DNA of 64,000 bases from Tigriopus japonicus (lineage: Eukaryota > Arthropoda > Copepoda > Harpacticoida > Harpacticidae), in NCBI GenBank assembly GCA_010645155.1, contig JAAGOF010000220.1:976065-1040064 (forward strand). The letters are read 5' to 3'. A program made the position numbers and the translations under genes. This document shows, one piece after another, positions 10,697 through 22,322 of this stretch (within the stretch, counting starts at the first letter, position 1; the number at the start of each line of letters is the position of its first letter). Under the pieces are notes generated by a model that was not told where the DNA came from, ran no database searches, and was given only the letters and a program-made list of their open reading frames with translations.

Positions 10697-10880
10697 CGTC
10701 GTGGTTGAACTTTTAGACGCTAATTCACACCCACACACGGAGAACCATTCTGATACGGGACATGAGATTGCCTTTCGGAAAAAAACTTTGGATGATGTGA
10801 TGGCTGGCTTTGCTGGCCGGGCGAGGCTCAACCCTCCGACCCTAGCACCAACAATCCACAAAAATACAAAAAAATACAAG
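10697..10880 (+). repeat. SINE-2 copy, 5' end lost in the gap
   Basis: Matches the SINE at 31440-31690 from the TCGTGGTT box A region onward, but with part of the head deleted, and ends in an A-rich tail. Confidence 0.7.
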
Positions 10881-10990
10881 TCTCTGGGAAGCGGCAGTTT
10901 TTAAATATGTATTCCTTCACCAAAATCCTTTACAATGAGTGCCAAATGTTCAAGATGTTTTATTTTAAGGGGGTTAAGGTGTGTGTGTGT

Positions 10991-11040
10991 AAGGAATGCG
11001 ATTCCCTGTAAAGAATAAATCATAACTATTTTCATATTTT
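10991..11040 (-). repeat. LINE/SINE 3' tail fragment
   Basis: TAAGGAATGCGATTCCCTG is the antisense of the 3' tail shared by SINE-1 and the LINE. It is preceded by a short (GT)n run and followed by AT-rich DNA resembling the LINE 3' UTR at 60860. Confidence 0.55.
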
Positions 11041-12070
11041 ATCAAGCAGGCCAATTAAAAAATGTATTTAGTGTCATGGCCAACGTCAAATCCCATCCCA
11101 CACCCAGTGCAAGCTTGTTGAATCATGAGCAATTTGGGAGCGACGTTTCTCTTTATAAAGAACTGTAGTTCAAACCAATCAGTAAAATGAAAATCAACGT
11201 ATTGACGTATTTAACGTATTTCAACGTAAACGGAGCAATGTATGTCTTGCAAAAGCCTCACATTTACGTGCAATAATCGGACCCAAGGTGTATTTTTGAA
11301 ATCCGTCCTGAACCAAAATCAATCCTGCAGTACAGTGGCCCCTGGCTTAACAAACGGAAAAGAAATTGACCAAAATAAGACTTTTAGTTTTTGAAGCAAG
11401 GAATGTATTGTGCAATTGTAGAACTAATTTATCAGTGTACATTATACCTTAAATATGACGTAGTTGTACTCATTTGAAAAGGAGGAAAAATATTCTTTGA
11501 AGCGTATCAGGTTGGCCCTTTGTTTGATAATCACTTGGGTAATGTTTGAGGCAAGTGTTCTTCTTTGTCCCAAATGGCTTATACGCAATAAGATCAATAG
11601 CTTCGTGCCATCAAATAAGAAATTTGAAGGTAGACTTCAAAGTGTGGGCATATTTTTTTGACCATCTTTGGACTCCAAGAATCGAATTTCGATATTTAAT
11701 CAGTTGTTTGTATTATGAAGACATAATACAAAGCTATGAAAGCACAAAGGATTTGAGAAAGACCAATCAAATTTTCTAAATGCATAACTGATTTTTTTAG
11801 AAAGATTATGAGGAGGGCTGGGATTTTTTTTGCACTTAAAATATTTTTTTTTCATACTTTGCCAATTTTATGTACTCTTTTATTTGATTTTGTTTTTTTT
11901 TTGGCAATTTTCACATGTTTTTGCCCACAAGTGCCCAACCACCGCCACTTCCCTAAGGCCCATTCATTACATGCAGACTTGAAATTTCCCGCCAAAATTT
12001 GCCCCATTCAGCTAGTGCTCATGAGTCATGAATGTTTGGCCTAATCTCTTTATCTCCATACAGATCTAGT

Positions 12071-12456
12071 CAGACCTGTGATTGGAATTCCGTTTCCTAG
12101 CAATTGTAATCAATTACATTTAATTAATGTAATTGACATTTTTCAATTACAAACTACAATTACATTTTCACCTTCATAGGTATTTCTAGGATTAAACATG
12201 TTACAGCCCCCCCCCCCACCTTTCCAAAAGTTTTTAGCATAAAAGTTGATTCACCCAAATTTCAAAAGTTTTAGATGCTTTTTACATATTTTACACTTAA
12301 AAAGAAAAAAAGTTTCTATTGGGCTTGAAATATAGTGTAATCGAATGTAAATCAATTACTTTTTCAAAGTAATTGGAATCGTATTAAATCATTTTTAAGC
12401 CCAAAGTGATTGTATTTGTAATCAATTACATTTGAAATGTAATTGATGCAGGTCTG
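12071..12456. mobile_element. hAT-like MITE with CAGACCTG ends (copy A)
   Basis: Ends CAGACCTG and CAGGTCTG are exact inverted repeats; flanks GATCTAGT and GATCTAAA are a worn 8-bp target duplication. The interior is built of GTAATTG/CAATTAC motifs. A better preserved copy is at 44547-45011. It sits in gene 1 intron 3. Confidence 0.72.
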
Positions 12457-12689
12457 GATCTAAAGTAAAGCTATTATAGCAAGTTGGCCATAAATTTTTA
12501 TTGCACGCTGCAAGTGCTATTTAAAGTCTGCAACTGATTGGAACTAAAGTTAATTGAAACTTGCCAAATTAGCGAGTTTGATGAAGGCAAGATTTTTAGA
12601 TGAGATATTAATTTGCAAACATTAATTTGTAAATTGATGTATTTTGGCAATGAAAAAATGTCTTTTGAACCTACGGTTGCACCCTTCCC

Positions 12690-14170
12690 CTTGCTTCCTC
12701 TGGCATGGGCAAGTTCTTTTGAGTATTTTTTTGGAAATACTTTCTTTTTACGCAACTTTTGGCCGGTTTCGGTTGATAACAAGGTAGGCAAAATGACAAA
12801 AATGCCGACCAAAATCAGTGTTACCAGATTGCACTATTGTGCCGTCAATGGCACTCCTTCAAACTTACGGCATCAAATCAGTGTAACAATAAATCAGCAC
12901 AATTTCAACTTTGTCGCAAAGACTTTTTTCAATTAAGAAATTTGACCAAAGGTTCCAAAAATCCCCTCTAGATGAAAACAAAACAGGGGCAAAGTCTCTT
13001 GATTTGAGCGCCATTAACTTGTTGCTATAATTGCAGCTTCCATCATAAAGTTGAATTCTTTTCATTTGTCCAGACTTTTGTAACTAAACTACAATACTAT
13101 TGTGTTCATAAATCAAAGAGTCACACTGAGTAATAATTAGGGCTGCACAAATAATAATGCAAATAAAAACGCTGAAAAATGCATCAAAAAATGAAACAAA
13201 AATGCAAAAGAAAATGTAAAAAGAGCGCACAGTTGGGGAACGTTTGGACTAAATCAAATATCATTTGATGAACACATCAAAATAAAGGGCCATAAAACCA
13301 TTGAAAACATTCATAGTTCTTGATATTTCAATAAAAACTTATCAAATTAATAAATGGTGTTTTTTAGATTGTAGTATAACATTGCATTTTGGGTCTGAAA
13401 AATCGGCACTTGTAACAGATTTGTACTCACAGATTCATTCTTTAACTGAAAAACTATTGGCAATACTAATAATACAAATGTCAAAAAGAAATCTTAAGTT
13501 TACAGCTAGAAGTTTTCCAACGTGTTGCTCAAAAAATCTTTCCTTCCCCTAATTGCAATTTATCTTTCATCCTATCAAGATATTGTACTTGAGGAGTGGA
13601 TAGATGTAATTGATCAAGAAAACCTTAACTGAAAAACAATTTCAGCCGCGCATCCCAAAGGGAAAAAGAAAGGAAAGTTGTTAAATTTGGTGAAAAATGT
13701 CAAAGGCCAAAGAAAAATTAATTTTCTATAACACTTTGGGAAAATATCAAATTCAAACAAGGCCCAAAAATGCAAAAAAAAGAGAAAAATGCACCAAATT
13801 TCGATTAAAAACGCCGAAAATGCAAAAAATGTAAATCAACCAAAAAAATGAAAAAAATGCATAAAAATCAGAAAAAGTGAAATAAAATGCATTTTCATGA
13901 AATTTGCAGCCCTAGTAATCAAAAATCAAGGCCAAAGTTTATGCAGAAGCACCCACGACCATTTCTACCTCAAAATGGCCTTGAATGCCACTTTTCTGTT
14001 TGATTGAAGCTCAACTTTGCTTCCTTAAGAAGACTAGCACTAACGACGAGTTGTTAATTTTGAGAGCACGAGAGGGCACCCAAGCAGGTTGCATTCAGGG
14101 CGTGCTGTATTACGCGACAGCCATCTAAGTGACAAAAATGATGATTTTCCTTAAAATTCTCTAAAGTAGT
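12690..14170 (+). repeat. Dispersed repeat R1 (copy A), split by a hAT element
   Basis: 12690-13129 and 13915-14170 together match 38280-38740 (landmarks: AAACAGGGGCAAA, CTTGATTT, TATTGTGTTCA, GAGAGGGCACCCAAG). Part of the left end also resembles 23060-23270. The 38-kb copy is continuous, so it serves as the unoccupied site of the element inserted here at 13138. Confidence 0.72.
13138..13914. mobile_element. hAT-type non-autonomous element (777 bp)
   Basis: Ends TAGGGCTGCA and TGCAGCCCTA; flanks GTAATAAT and GTAATCAA form a worn 8-bp duplication. The interior is A-rich with many ATGCAAAAA-like words and has no transposase. The uninterrupted repeat copy near 38455 (GAGTAATCACAAATTAGGG) supports the insertion point. 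Confidence 0.75.
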
Positions 14171-15437
14171 TGTGAAGTTTGCAGGGCCTGATGTCTTATC
14201 AAAATTTATTTTTATTTAATTATTATTTATTAAAATTTATTAAAATTAGAACTCGAACTCTGAACATTTTTTCCTTACTGAAACTAATAATGAATGTTAT
14301 TTTTTGTCTTTTCGAAAGTTCAATATTTTTGTCTTTTTCCCAAAATTTCAACATTTATTGCCTTTGTTCCTAAACTAAAACATTTTCCCCTTAAATTTCA
14401 ACATGTTTTGCCTTTTCCCTATTTTTCCACATAATTTGTCCTATTTCCTAACATTTGAATAACATGTTATGAACATTTTTCAACATTTTTTCCGGGCTTT
14501 AATTGTGTGCAACATAACATGTTTGCTGTGGTTGAGACAAGTAAACCATTCAACATTCAACATTTATGGAGTTGCAAGTTATCAAGGAAGAACACCTTCA
14601 TGAACTTCAATTTGAAATTTGAGCCTTAAAATCATTTAACACTGTCTTGTACTTCCTACAAAAAATCCATCATATTTTTTTGGTCAATTTCACCAGGTTA
14701 TAAATTCCTTTGATCTCTTTTCATGCAAAAAAAACGGTGCAATTATGGCTTGGTGGTGTCTTTCTTCAAAAGCCTATCTGCAAGCATTTTTAGACACATC
14801 TGAAACTAAACGTATTTTAGAACTAAGGAGATAGGAAAAATAGATAACATAAAGGAAAGATACATAAAGAAAAAAAAGCGATCACTGACCTCGACCTTAC
14901 AAAGAATTTTAATTGAAGGTTACAAAAATGGCCACGACATGGAGCCAAAAAAGGGGCAAATTTTCTTGTGTGCCAGAATGTCAAACAGTTTTTCCGACAC
15001 ACGAATTTTTTTCGACTGGCGGCAGAAAACGGAACCCTTTAGTTGCGTGAGTAATTTTACTAATGTTGCGTTAGGTTAAAAGTTGCGTCCGTTCGAATCA
15101 TTAAAAAAGTAATCGAGTAAAACAGTTTGTTCGAAAACTAAATGGAATCCCAATTTATACGTAATTGATATTGATTTTCATTCTTGTACAGACTAAGTTC
15201 AATCAATCACAATCATCAATTGCGATCTAAATCATTATAAATCAATAATCGCGCCGCCCAAATTGAAGGTGGCAAAAGTCAAATCAAGTATTCAATTGAT
15301 AGAGAGAACCTGGAACAACAGTCTGATCCATTCAACCATAGGCATATTCACCGTTGATTATCGTTCTTGTAAGTGGTTCCCAAGAAAAAGACAACCAAAA
15401 TAAAGAGGAAGGAAAAAACACAAATGACATTTATCTT

Positions 15438-15530
15438 ACACTATTCCTGACCAACCCATTATTCAAGGGTTGTACAGATCTGCCAACAGTAACTATTTGG
15501 TAGATCAAATTTCATATAAACGTTAATTAT
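15438..15530 (+). pseudogene. LINE C-terminus fragment
   Basis: The + strand reads PDQPIIQGLYRSANSNYLVDQIS, the same C-terminal tail as the LINE fragments at 45392-45589 and 60880-61090 on the - strand. Only the last ~30 codons are present. Confidence 0.65.
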
Positions 15531-15559
15531 ATAAACTATTTTAATCATTTACTCTCTTT

Positions 15560-16860
15560 ACAAGAACTTGTTCCAGATCATTTTTCAAGATTGATTCAGA
15601 AGACCGATTCCGATATCATTCAAAACCAATTTTAATATTTCTCAAGACCAATTCCGGTATTATCCAAAACTAATTTACATGTTGTCTAAGACCGATTCCA
15701 AAATTATTCACACCCATTTTAGATATTGCCCAAGACTTCGTCAGGAAATACTTTGATAACTTTTTAATTATTCTTGCGCAAGCTTTGGATGGGACTTGAA
15801 GAATCTTCAAACCCTTGGGCAGTTTTCAGATCGGTGTTTACCAACTTTCAATCTGGAACTTGTTCAAGAACCATTTGAAAGTTGGTCTTTATTGATTCAG
15901 ATGTTATTCAAGATTGATTCTGATATTTTGTAAAACCAATTGTGATTTCGTCCATGACCAATCCCGATAATACTGTCTAAAAGTCTAATTTATCTTTAAA
16001 TCCGTCTTGGACAGTCTCTGAATTGAACTCACAAAAGTTCCACTTTAGAACAATAGCCGGATCAATCTTAGACGATTTTCGTATCGATCTTTCATGACAT
16101 CCAAATCAATTTTGAACAATATTCGAATCAGTCTTGGATCATGCTACTAAATAATTTGTTTTAAGTTTAGATGGAAATTACTAAACACTTAAACATTTGT
16201 TTCTTATTAATGGAACCAATTGCAGCAGCTTTTAATTTGGTACACCTAAAACATCACTTATACTATCTTTTTTAGAAGAGTGTATAAGGATCTAGTATCA
16301 TTTTGAACTGTTAAGACGAAACATACCCACAATAAAAAAATACATTTGCTTGGGAATTTAAGTTTTCATATACCACGAGCGTTGGGTAAATGATAGACAA
16401 GTTCATTCTCAAAATACACCAGCAGCTGATTATCATATGCTAAATCATATTCAATTCAACAGTTTCTTGAGTTAATTCTACTAGACTTAAGTTTCCAAAA
16501 GAAATAATTTTTTAGGTATCTAACTTTTCATCTAGACCTGAGTTAGTTTCATTTCAAAGTTGTTCCTCTTTCTTTTCTGGGTCAGAAAAGTTTCATATGC
16601 ATAGTTTTGGGACATTTCATAAAAGATTCATACATATTTTTTCAGTACAACGGGATAATAACGAACTAATCTTTAGATCTTCGGATCGATCTTGGTCAAT
16701 AATTGAATGGCCTTGGAGAATCTCCGAAACGGTCTTGAATAATAATCAAATCGGTCTTAGACATTATTTGAATTGTTCTTGGACGACATTCAAATCAATT
16801 ATAGGCAAAATCCGAATCAGTTTTGGACTTTCCAATAACTTTGGAATTCAGAATTAATCA
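15560..16860. repeat. Degenerate ~36-bp tandem units in two inverted blocks
   Basis: At 15560-16150 variants of CAAGACCGATTCCGATATT / TTCAAAACCAATTTT recur every 30-40 bp. At 16670-16860 the reverse complement type (GGTCTTGAATAATAATCAA, ATCGGTCTTAGACATT) recurs. The two blocks face each other within the long-TIR transposon. Confidence 0.6.
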
Positions 16861-18407
16861 AAAATGATTCCAAAAATATGTAAGTGTCATCCACACATTG
16901 TCCATGACTGATCTTGTTAGCTGATAAAATCTAAAAACATTACACCTGCAATTTACCGGAGGAAACGATTGGAAGCTACTCAAACTTTAGTAGGTCGATC
17001 TCAACTAGTGATATCAACTTTGAAAAGGAGAAGGGGGATGGGAGCATGAATTAAGTAGTGGGTATTGAGTAGAATAAAAAAAAATCAAAGCAAACCCATT
17101 CATTAAGTAACAAAAGTAAAGTGAAATTTGATCAAACATTCCCTTTTGCAACCTAGAAACAAAAGTTTGATATGCTATTTACTGAGAAATAATCAAAAAT
17201 AATGAGTTGGTTTAGGAAATGAATCAGCCCAATTCAGTTAAGTTTTTAGGTGAGAGTTTTAGCAATTTTCAATCTTCAGGGTTCGTACTTGCTAACATCC
17301 AGGTAAGAAATCATGTGTTGGAAGCAAATTGACTTTTTGCCAAAAAGCGAAATATAGATTTATCTTTTGTGAACAGGTTTTATTTTATAAATTTTGTTGT
17401 TATACAAATTTGTTCGAAGTTATGATTTAATTAGACGAGGTACATTGGGCGACACCGGCATGCTTAAAAAATTGGACGTCAAGAGCAAAAAATTGTCAAA
17501 CCTTAATATTTTGTAAAGTAAAGATGGTGCTCATACTCATATATCAAAATTAGGTGAACACTTCTGGAGAAAAGATGATAAATTACAATGTGCGACGTCA
17601 TGACTATGAAAAGTACACCATTTTGTGTTGTTGCTTGTCATTTCCGTGCGCTTATTTTCTATGTATACAGGGTCACACACCTTATCTGATTTAATCATAG
17701 CTTCAAACAACTTTGTCTAACAAAACAATTCTCAACATATGACTTGCTCACTAGAAATAAATCTTCATTTCAATATTTTACATAAAATAAAAAATCGTAC
17801 ATTCAAACGAGTTAGAAGCAAGTCTACCTCTAATCTGGTTATCCTTTGTACAAGCAAAACACTTGTAGGCTTTCCATTTTGTGTTATCTTTAATTGCAGC
17901 AGGTCTGATGCAAAAATTTCCTGACCCGGTCAAACTTGTAAATATTTTGACGTTCAACAATACCCTGTTTTAGTGAGAGCGTGTATTAACAATGTTCTGT
18001 GTTTAAAACGGCATCCAAAGTAAAATAGTTTGAGTCTAATGTATTTGCACTCAAATTAGTCTTCCAATACCCCACATTTGGTGTTGGAAAATGATATACC
18101 TATAAGGTTTTATCTTGTGAATTGATTTCTAATAATATTTGATTAAACTAAGTCAGTATAAGATTGAAATACCATGATCAATTATATCAATTATTCCATT
18201 ACCAATTCTACATCAATTCAGATTCCATTCATGTGTCGGAAAAACTGTTTCACTCGATTACTTTTTTTAATGATTTGAAGAGACTATTATTACGCAACTT
18301 TTAAACTAACGCAACATTAGTAAAATTACTCACGCAACTAAAGGGTTCCGTTTTCTGCCGCCAGTCGAAAAAATTCGTGTGTCGGAAAAAGTGTTTGAGC
18401 CAGAATG

Positions 18408-20738
18408 CCACACTTTTAAGGATTAATCATAAAGACATATCTGTGAGTATATGAGCCAAACCTAAATGGTTTATGTACTACCATTTACATTTGCTAACTC
18501 ATAGACCACTGAATTCCTAGACTGCGCTGCTGCCGCCAATCATCAGATTCTCTTACATCAGTAGGGAAGAAACAGATTGTGATGGGAGAACACAATCGTC
18601 CAAGAAAAGTGGTTTTAAGTCCCTTTGAGAATGAGTTTTACGTGCTTAGCCCCATGCCACAACACTGCCTACCCTCTGGAAGTGTGAAAGTTGATTTCTG
18701 ATCCCTAAATTTCAATATTTTGTCCTGGAAATTTGCAAATCCTACCTCTCTCTAAAAAGAAAAGTCAAAGCAGGCTGATTGTTGGGGAGGATGAAAGTCC
18801 AATAAAAGAAGAAACATTGAACCCATAAGCCAAGCTTTCCTCATGTTCCTCATGTAAGAACCAAGGTATTATAGGTACCAAGGTCTACCAAAGTAAGGTA
18901 TTTTACCACTGAGAATTAGTACCAACTACAAGCTGAGATTGCATTGCTGTCCCCTGCAGAGTTGTCAACCATACCTCTAGACAAGGATTTTGTTAATTTA
19001 AAGGATTTGAAACCACATCAGAAAAAGTGCCTGTCTCAAATTATGTGTCATTCAGGCAACCCAAGCCAATTCTCAATGGACAGGGTTGGCCACATTTGCC
19101 ATTCAAAAGGTGACGAGATCATTGACCATCAGACAACATGATTTCTTCTGATAGCAGCACAACAACTTTTTATATTTTGAGTATTAAGTTCCCCCTGCAA
19201 TTCATAGGCTCATGGTAGGCTTCTATTTTTTAAAGAAATGACTTAATTCTTATTGCAAGATCCAATTCACAATTATAGAAAGCCTACAATTTGCAGTCAC
19301 CCTTGTTAGTTATGCCAGTTGCTTCTCACTCACAACATTTGAAACATCTTGAAAAATCATCTTGAAATGTGATAAGTTCATCTGTGCAGTGCCTTTCAAG
19401 TATGTTTTTTAAATCGTAAGTTCAGTTCATTTGTTTTGTAGCAGTACTCCTTCATCTGCTATAGTGCTACTGTCTATGGTTGATGGCACACCCACCTTTG
19501 ATACACTTTAGTGACAGGAGCAAATTCACACCCAAAGTTATTTTGGGAATCAGTCAAGTCTCAACTACTGATAAATTCTTCATGGTGTGTGAGTTCATCT
19601 TGATGGCGGGGCCTATTCTGTTGGTGATTCAGCCACATACCAAAAGTCCATTTACTTTTTCTAAATGTGAGTGAACCAAGAGAGTAAGATAAATTTCAGT
19701 GTTTGCATTGTGTGAGGCATAATTTTGGGGATCTTTTAAGCTCAAAACAGATTATTTTCTTAGCATATATTTGCCAAAAATTTCAACACAAATGCATTTG
19801 GTCCATTGATCAAGCCATCAAAGAAAGAATTTTTATTTGATAGTGGTTCTTGTAATGCTTCCCAACGATGAAGTGTTACTTGATGCACATAAAGAAACTT
19901 TCTTAAGCATATCATAAAACTGTGATAGTGTGATTTACATTCACAACTAATAACTATTTGAGTCCTTTCATAGGAGAAACCCATGTGCTTGATCATGTAA
20001 TGGGAATGAGGAAGTTAGAAAGTGCACTCTATCTGGATTGAAAAGAAGTAAGCTCTTCCTATAACTTAAAGAATTAACATAGTGTTATAAAGATTGAGGA
20101 AATGAACCGTGTTAGCTGCCTAATTTTGATTGATAAAATTATAAAAAATCCAACATGAAGTCAACAAAATTAGTTTATATCTATTGATATAGGAAACCAA
20201 TGAAAGATCTAGAAATATCAAAGATTTTACAATATATGTCTTCATATGAATAAAGAATATCATTTGAGATTTCATTGTACCAATATGGCTGAACATCTAC
20301 TCGAGGTTTATGGGTAAAAGTTTATGTCTATGCCAATCTATAGCCTCTTTTGATAGCTAACACTTCAGTTTTGGAAATGTTAGCAATTTGTTTTAGGGAT
20401 TTAATTACTTTATTTAACCTAACATATGATAATTGGTTTGATGAAAGTTGTTCATTTTGACCCTTTGACGTTGAAAAACGTATTTAAAATCTTGGTATTT
20501 AATCAATGAGAGCTAAGCAATCCACCGTGCTTGGGAAGACTTCCCTACTAACGTAAACGGCGAAATGAGGAGCGGTCTCCAGTTTACAGTCCTCTATGGC
20601 TAACTATACTATATAGGCCCGTTGAATGTTTTTTGTCTGCCTTGTTTTTTTCAATTTCTTTTCTTCAGTTTTCAGAATTGCCAGAAACTAACAAATGAAA
20701 AATATACAAAATTGTGATATTTTCTTTCTGCAAAATAG
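18408..20738. other. Gene 1 intron 3, right part
   Basis: No exon recognised. Apart from the dispersed repeat at 19195-19815, this is AT-rich DNA with a polypyrimidine tract and CAAAATAG acceptor at its end. Confidence 0.5.
19195..19815 (-). repeat. Dispersed repeat R2 (copy A), inverted relative to 63288-63922
   Basis: About 620 bp matching the reverse complement of 63288-63922 with clear similarity throughout (landmarks TGTGGCTGAATCACCAACAG, CATCAAGATGAACTCACA, CATTTCAAGATGATTTTTC). The short open frames in both copies do not look like any protein family. Ends and target duplications were not resolved. Confidence 0.75.
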
Positions 20739-21655
20739 TTCCAGATTGTACAATGGATGCAGTGACCATTATAAGCTCTGATCTTGAGTTTGTGGACAAC
20801 GTGAATAGTCTCGCGAATTGTCACGCCTTCTGTCTCCTGAACCCAAAATGTTTTGGGGTGGTCTGGTCCAAACCTTGGTCTAATGACAAACACCCCGAAG
20901 GCTGTTGGTTGAAAACGGAATTTGGTTTGAACCAAACAAAACCTTCAATTCCAGTCATTTCACGACCCAGATACTGCTTGCATTGTGAGTATCGTGGTTT
21001 TGAAACGGTTTTATCATGTTCAAGTACAAAATTTTGATCGATACCTGTCGCTTTTAGCCACAAAACATCATGATGGATGGTACGAATTTGGAGGGAGTTA
21101 TTACAAGTTTTTGTCCCATATTAATACATTTGATGAAGGACAAAAAGTCTGCGAAAATGAGGGAGGTCAACTTGCATCCCTGGAAATTCAAGAGGAGTAC
21201 ATATTTGTAAGCAATGTTGTTTTCTCCTTGAATCATCACTATCCAGAAACATTTAACGGCAGCTATAGAATAGGTAACATGGTTTTAATTATCGCCTGAA
21301 AAATATCATTGCATTAAAGTTTCCTTTTTTTCCTGTAAGCCCAATATTCGTTTGAAGATTTCTTACGGATCTGGAGCAATGGAGAGATTCCAGATTGTTT
21401 GACGGCTGATGCCTGGAATGAAGTAGATATGAGGGACTCTGGAACTATGGTTTACGCTTTACTGCATGCTGAAAAAGGGTTCTGTTTAACTAATACAGAG
21501 TCATCACATGTCAATAATGTGATTTGCAAATCCAGCGGTACATTAAAACTCGTTTTAACTTTGGAAGATCAAATTTCGATATTAAGGTTCTGTTCCACAG
21601 ATTGCGATGAAAACCTTCCTGTATTAGAGAACGGTGCAATAATCCATAATTTGAG
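20739..21655 (+). CDS. Gene 1, 3' block: PAN2, C-type-lectin-like domain and start of a CCP-like segment
   Basis: Exons 20739-20984 (PAN2, 82 codons), 21058-21273 and 21340-21537 (lectin-like domain), and 21601-21655 (start of CCP). Introns are 73, 66 and 63 bp; joins are phase 1 except the last donor, phase 2. PAN2: PDCTMDAV, NCHAFCLLNPKCFGV, GCWLKTEF, PRYCLHC. Lectin-like part 1 has W-Y-x-F, YYKFLS, a Cys, GGQLASLE and EEYIFV as in CTLDs. Part 2 (FLRIWSNGEIPDC...GFCLTN...VICKSS) is divergent: the usual WxWxxG is weak and no EPN/QPD or WND calcium motifs are present, so calcium-dependent sugar binding is unlikely. DCDENLPVLENG resembles the first strand of a sushi domain. Further exons were not found. 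The phases let this block continue the exons ending at 10300. Confidence 0.85.
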
Positions 21656-21774
21656 GTGAGTGCGATTTGGTCATTATGAAGTAATGAAAGGAATGAAGTA
21701 CGTGTATATTCTATGCATAAAATGCTGCCATATTTTGCTACTTTTGAGACATAATGTAATTATTAGCTCGTTCG

Positions 21775-22322
21775 GTATCAGTTTTTCAGGTCGAAAGTTT
21801 TCGATCTCAGTTTTTTCACGGGGAAAATTTTCGATCTCAGTTTTTCAGGTCGAAAATTTTCGATTTCAGTTTTTCAGGTCGAAAATTTTCGATCTCAGTT
21901 TTTCAGGTCGAACTTTTTCGATCTCAGTTTAGCAGGTCGAAACTTTTCGATCTGAGTTCTTGGGCGAAAATTTCCGATCTCAGTTTTCTAGGTAACATTT
22001 TTGGTCTTGGGTTTTTTTTCACGTCGAAAATTTTCGGTCTCAGTTTTTTCACGTTGAAAATTTTCGGTCTCAGTTTTTCCACGTCGAAAATTTTCGGTAT
22101 CAGTTTTTCCACGTCGAAAATTTTGGGTCTCAGTTTTTCAACGTCGAAAATTTTCGGTCTCAGTTTTTTCAAGTCGAAAATTTTCGGTCTCAGTTTTTTC
22201 AAGTCGAAAATTTTCGGTCTCAGTTTTTTCAAGTCGAAAATTTTCGGTCTCAGTTTTTTCAAGTCGAAAATTTTCGGTCTCAGTTTAAAGTCAAAACTTT
22301 TCGGTTGGTCTCAGTTTTTCAC
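21775..22322 (+). repeat. 30-bp minisatellite with a palindromic core
   Basis: About 18 tandem units of the type AAGTCGAAAATTTTCGGTCT + CAGTTTTTTC, more divergent on the left, nearly identical at 22140-22285. Each unit holds the 12-bp palindrome CGAAAATTTTCG. Because the period is a multiple of three, long repetitive open frames appear on both strands (10-residue repeats); these are not taken as genes. It starts ~120 bp after the last recognised exon of gene 1, perhaps in an intron. Confidence 0.92.

Larger units (their letters stand above)
14981..18398. mobile_element. Long-TIR DNA transposon with 9-bp target duplication (MULE-like)
   Basis: Exact 9-bp direct repeats GCCAGAATG at 14972-14980 and 18399-18407 flank terminal inverted repeats of about 150 bp (14981-15130 and 18232-18398). 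TIRs begin TCAAACA(G/C)TTTTTCCGAC and share GACTGGCGGCAGAAAACGG and TAGTTGCGTGAGTAATTTT; TTTTTCCGACACA recurs at the inner edge of the right TIR. Nine-base duplications with long TIRs are the pattern of Mutator-like elements. No transposase ORF was recognised in the 3.1 kb interior, so it is called non-autonomous. It lies in gene 1 intron 3. Confidence 0.82.

Noticed and set aside
21775..22322. Resemblance to a CRISPR array
   Set aside because: Units are contiguous without unique spacers, and the genome is eukaryotic.
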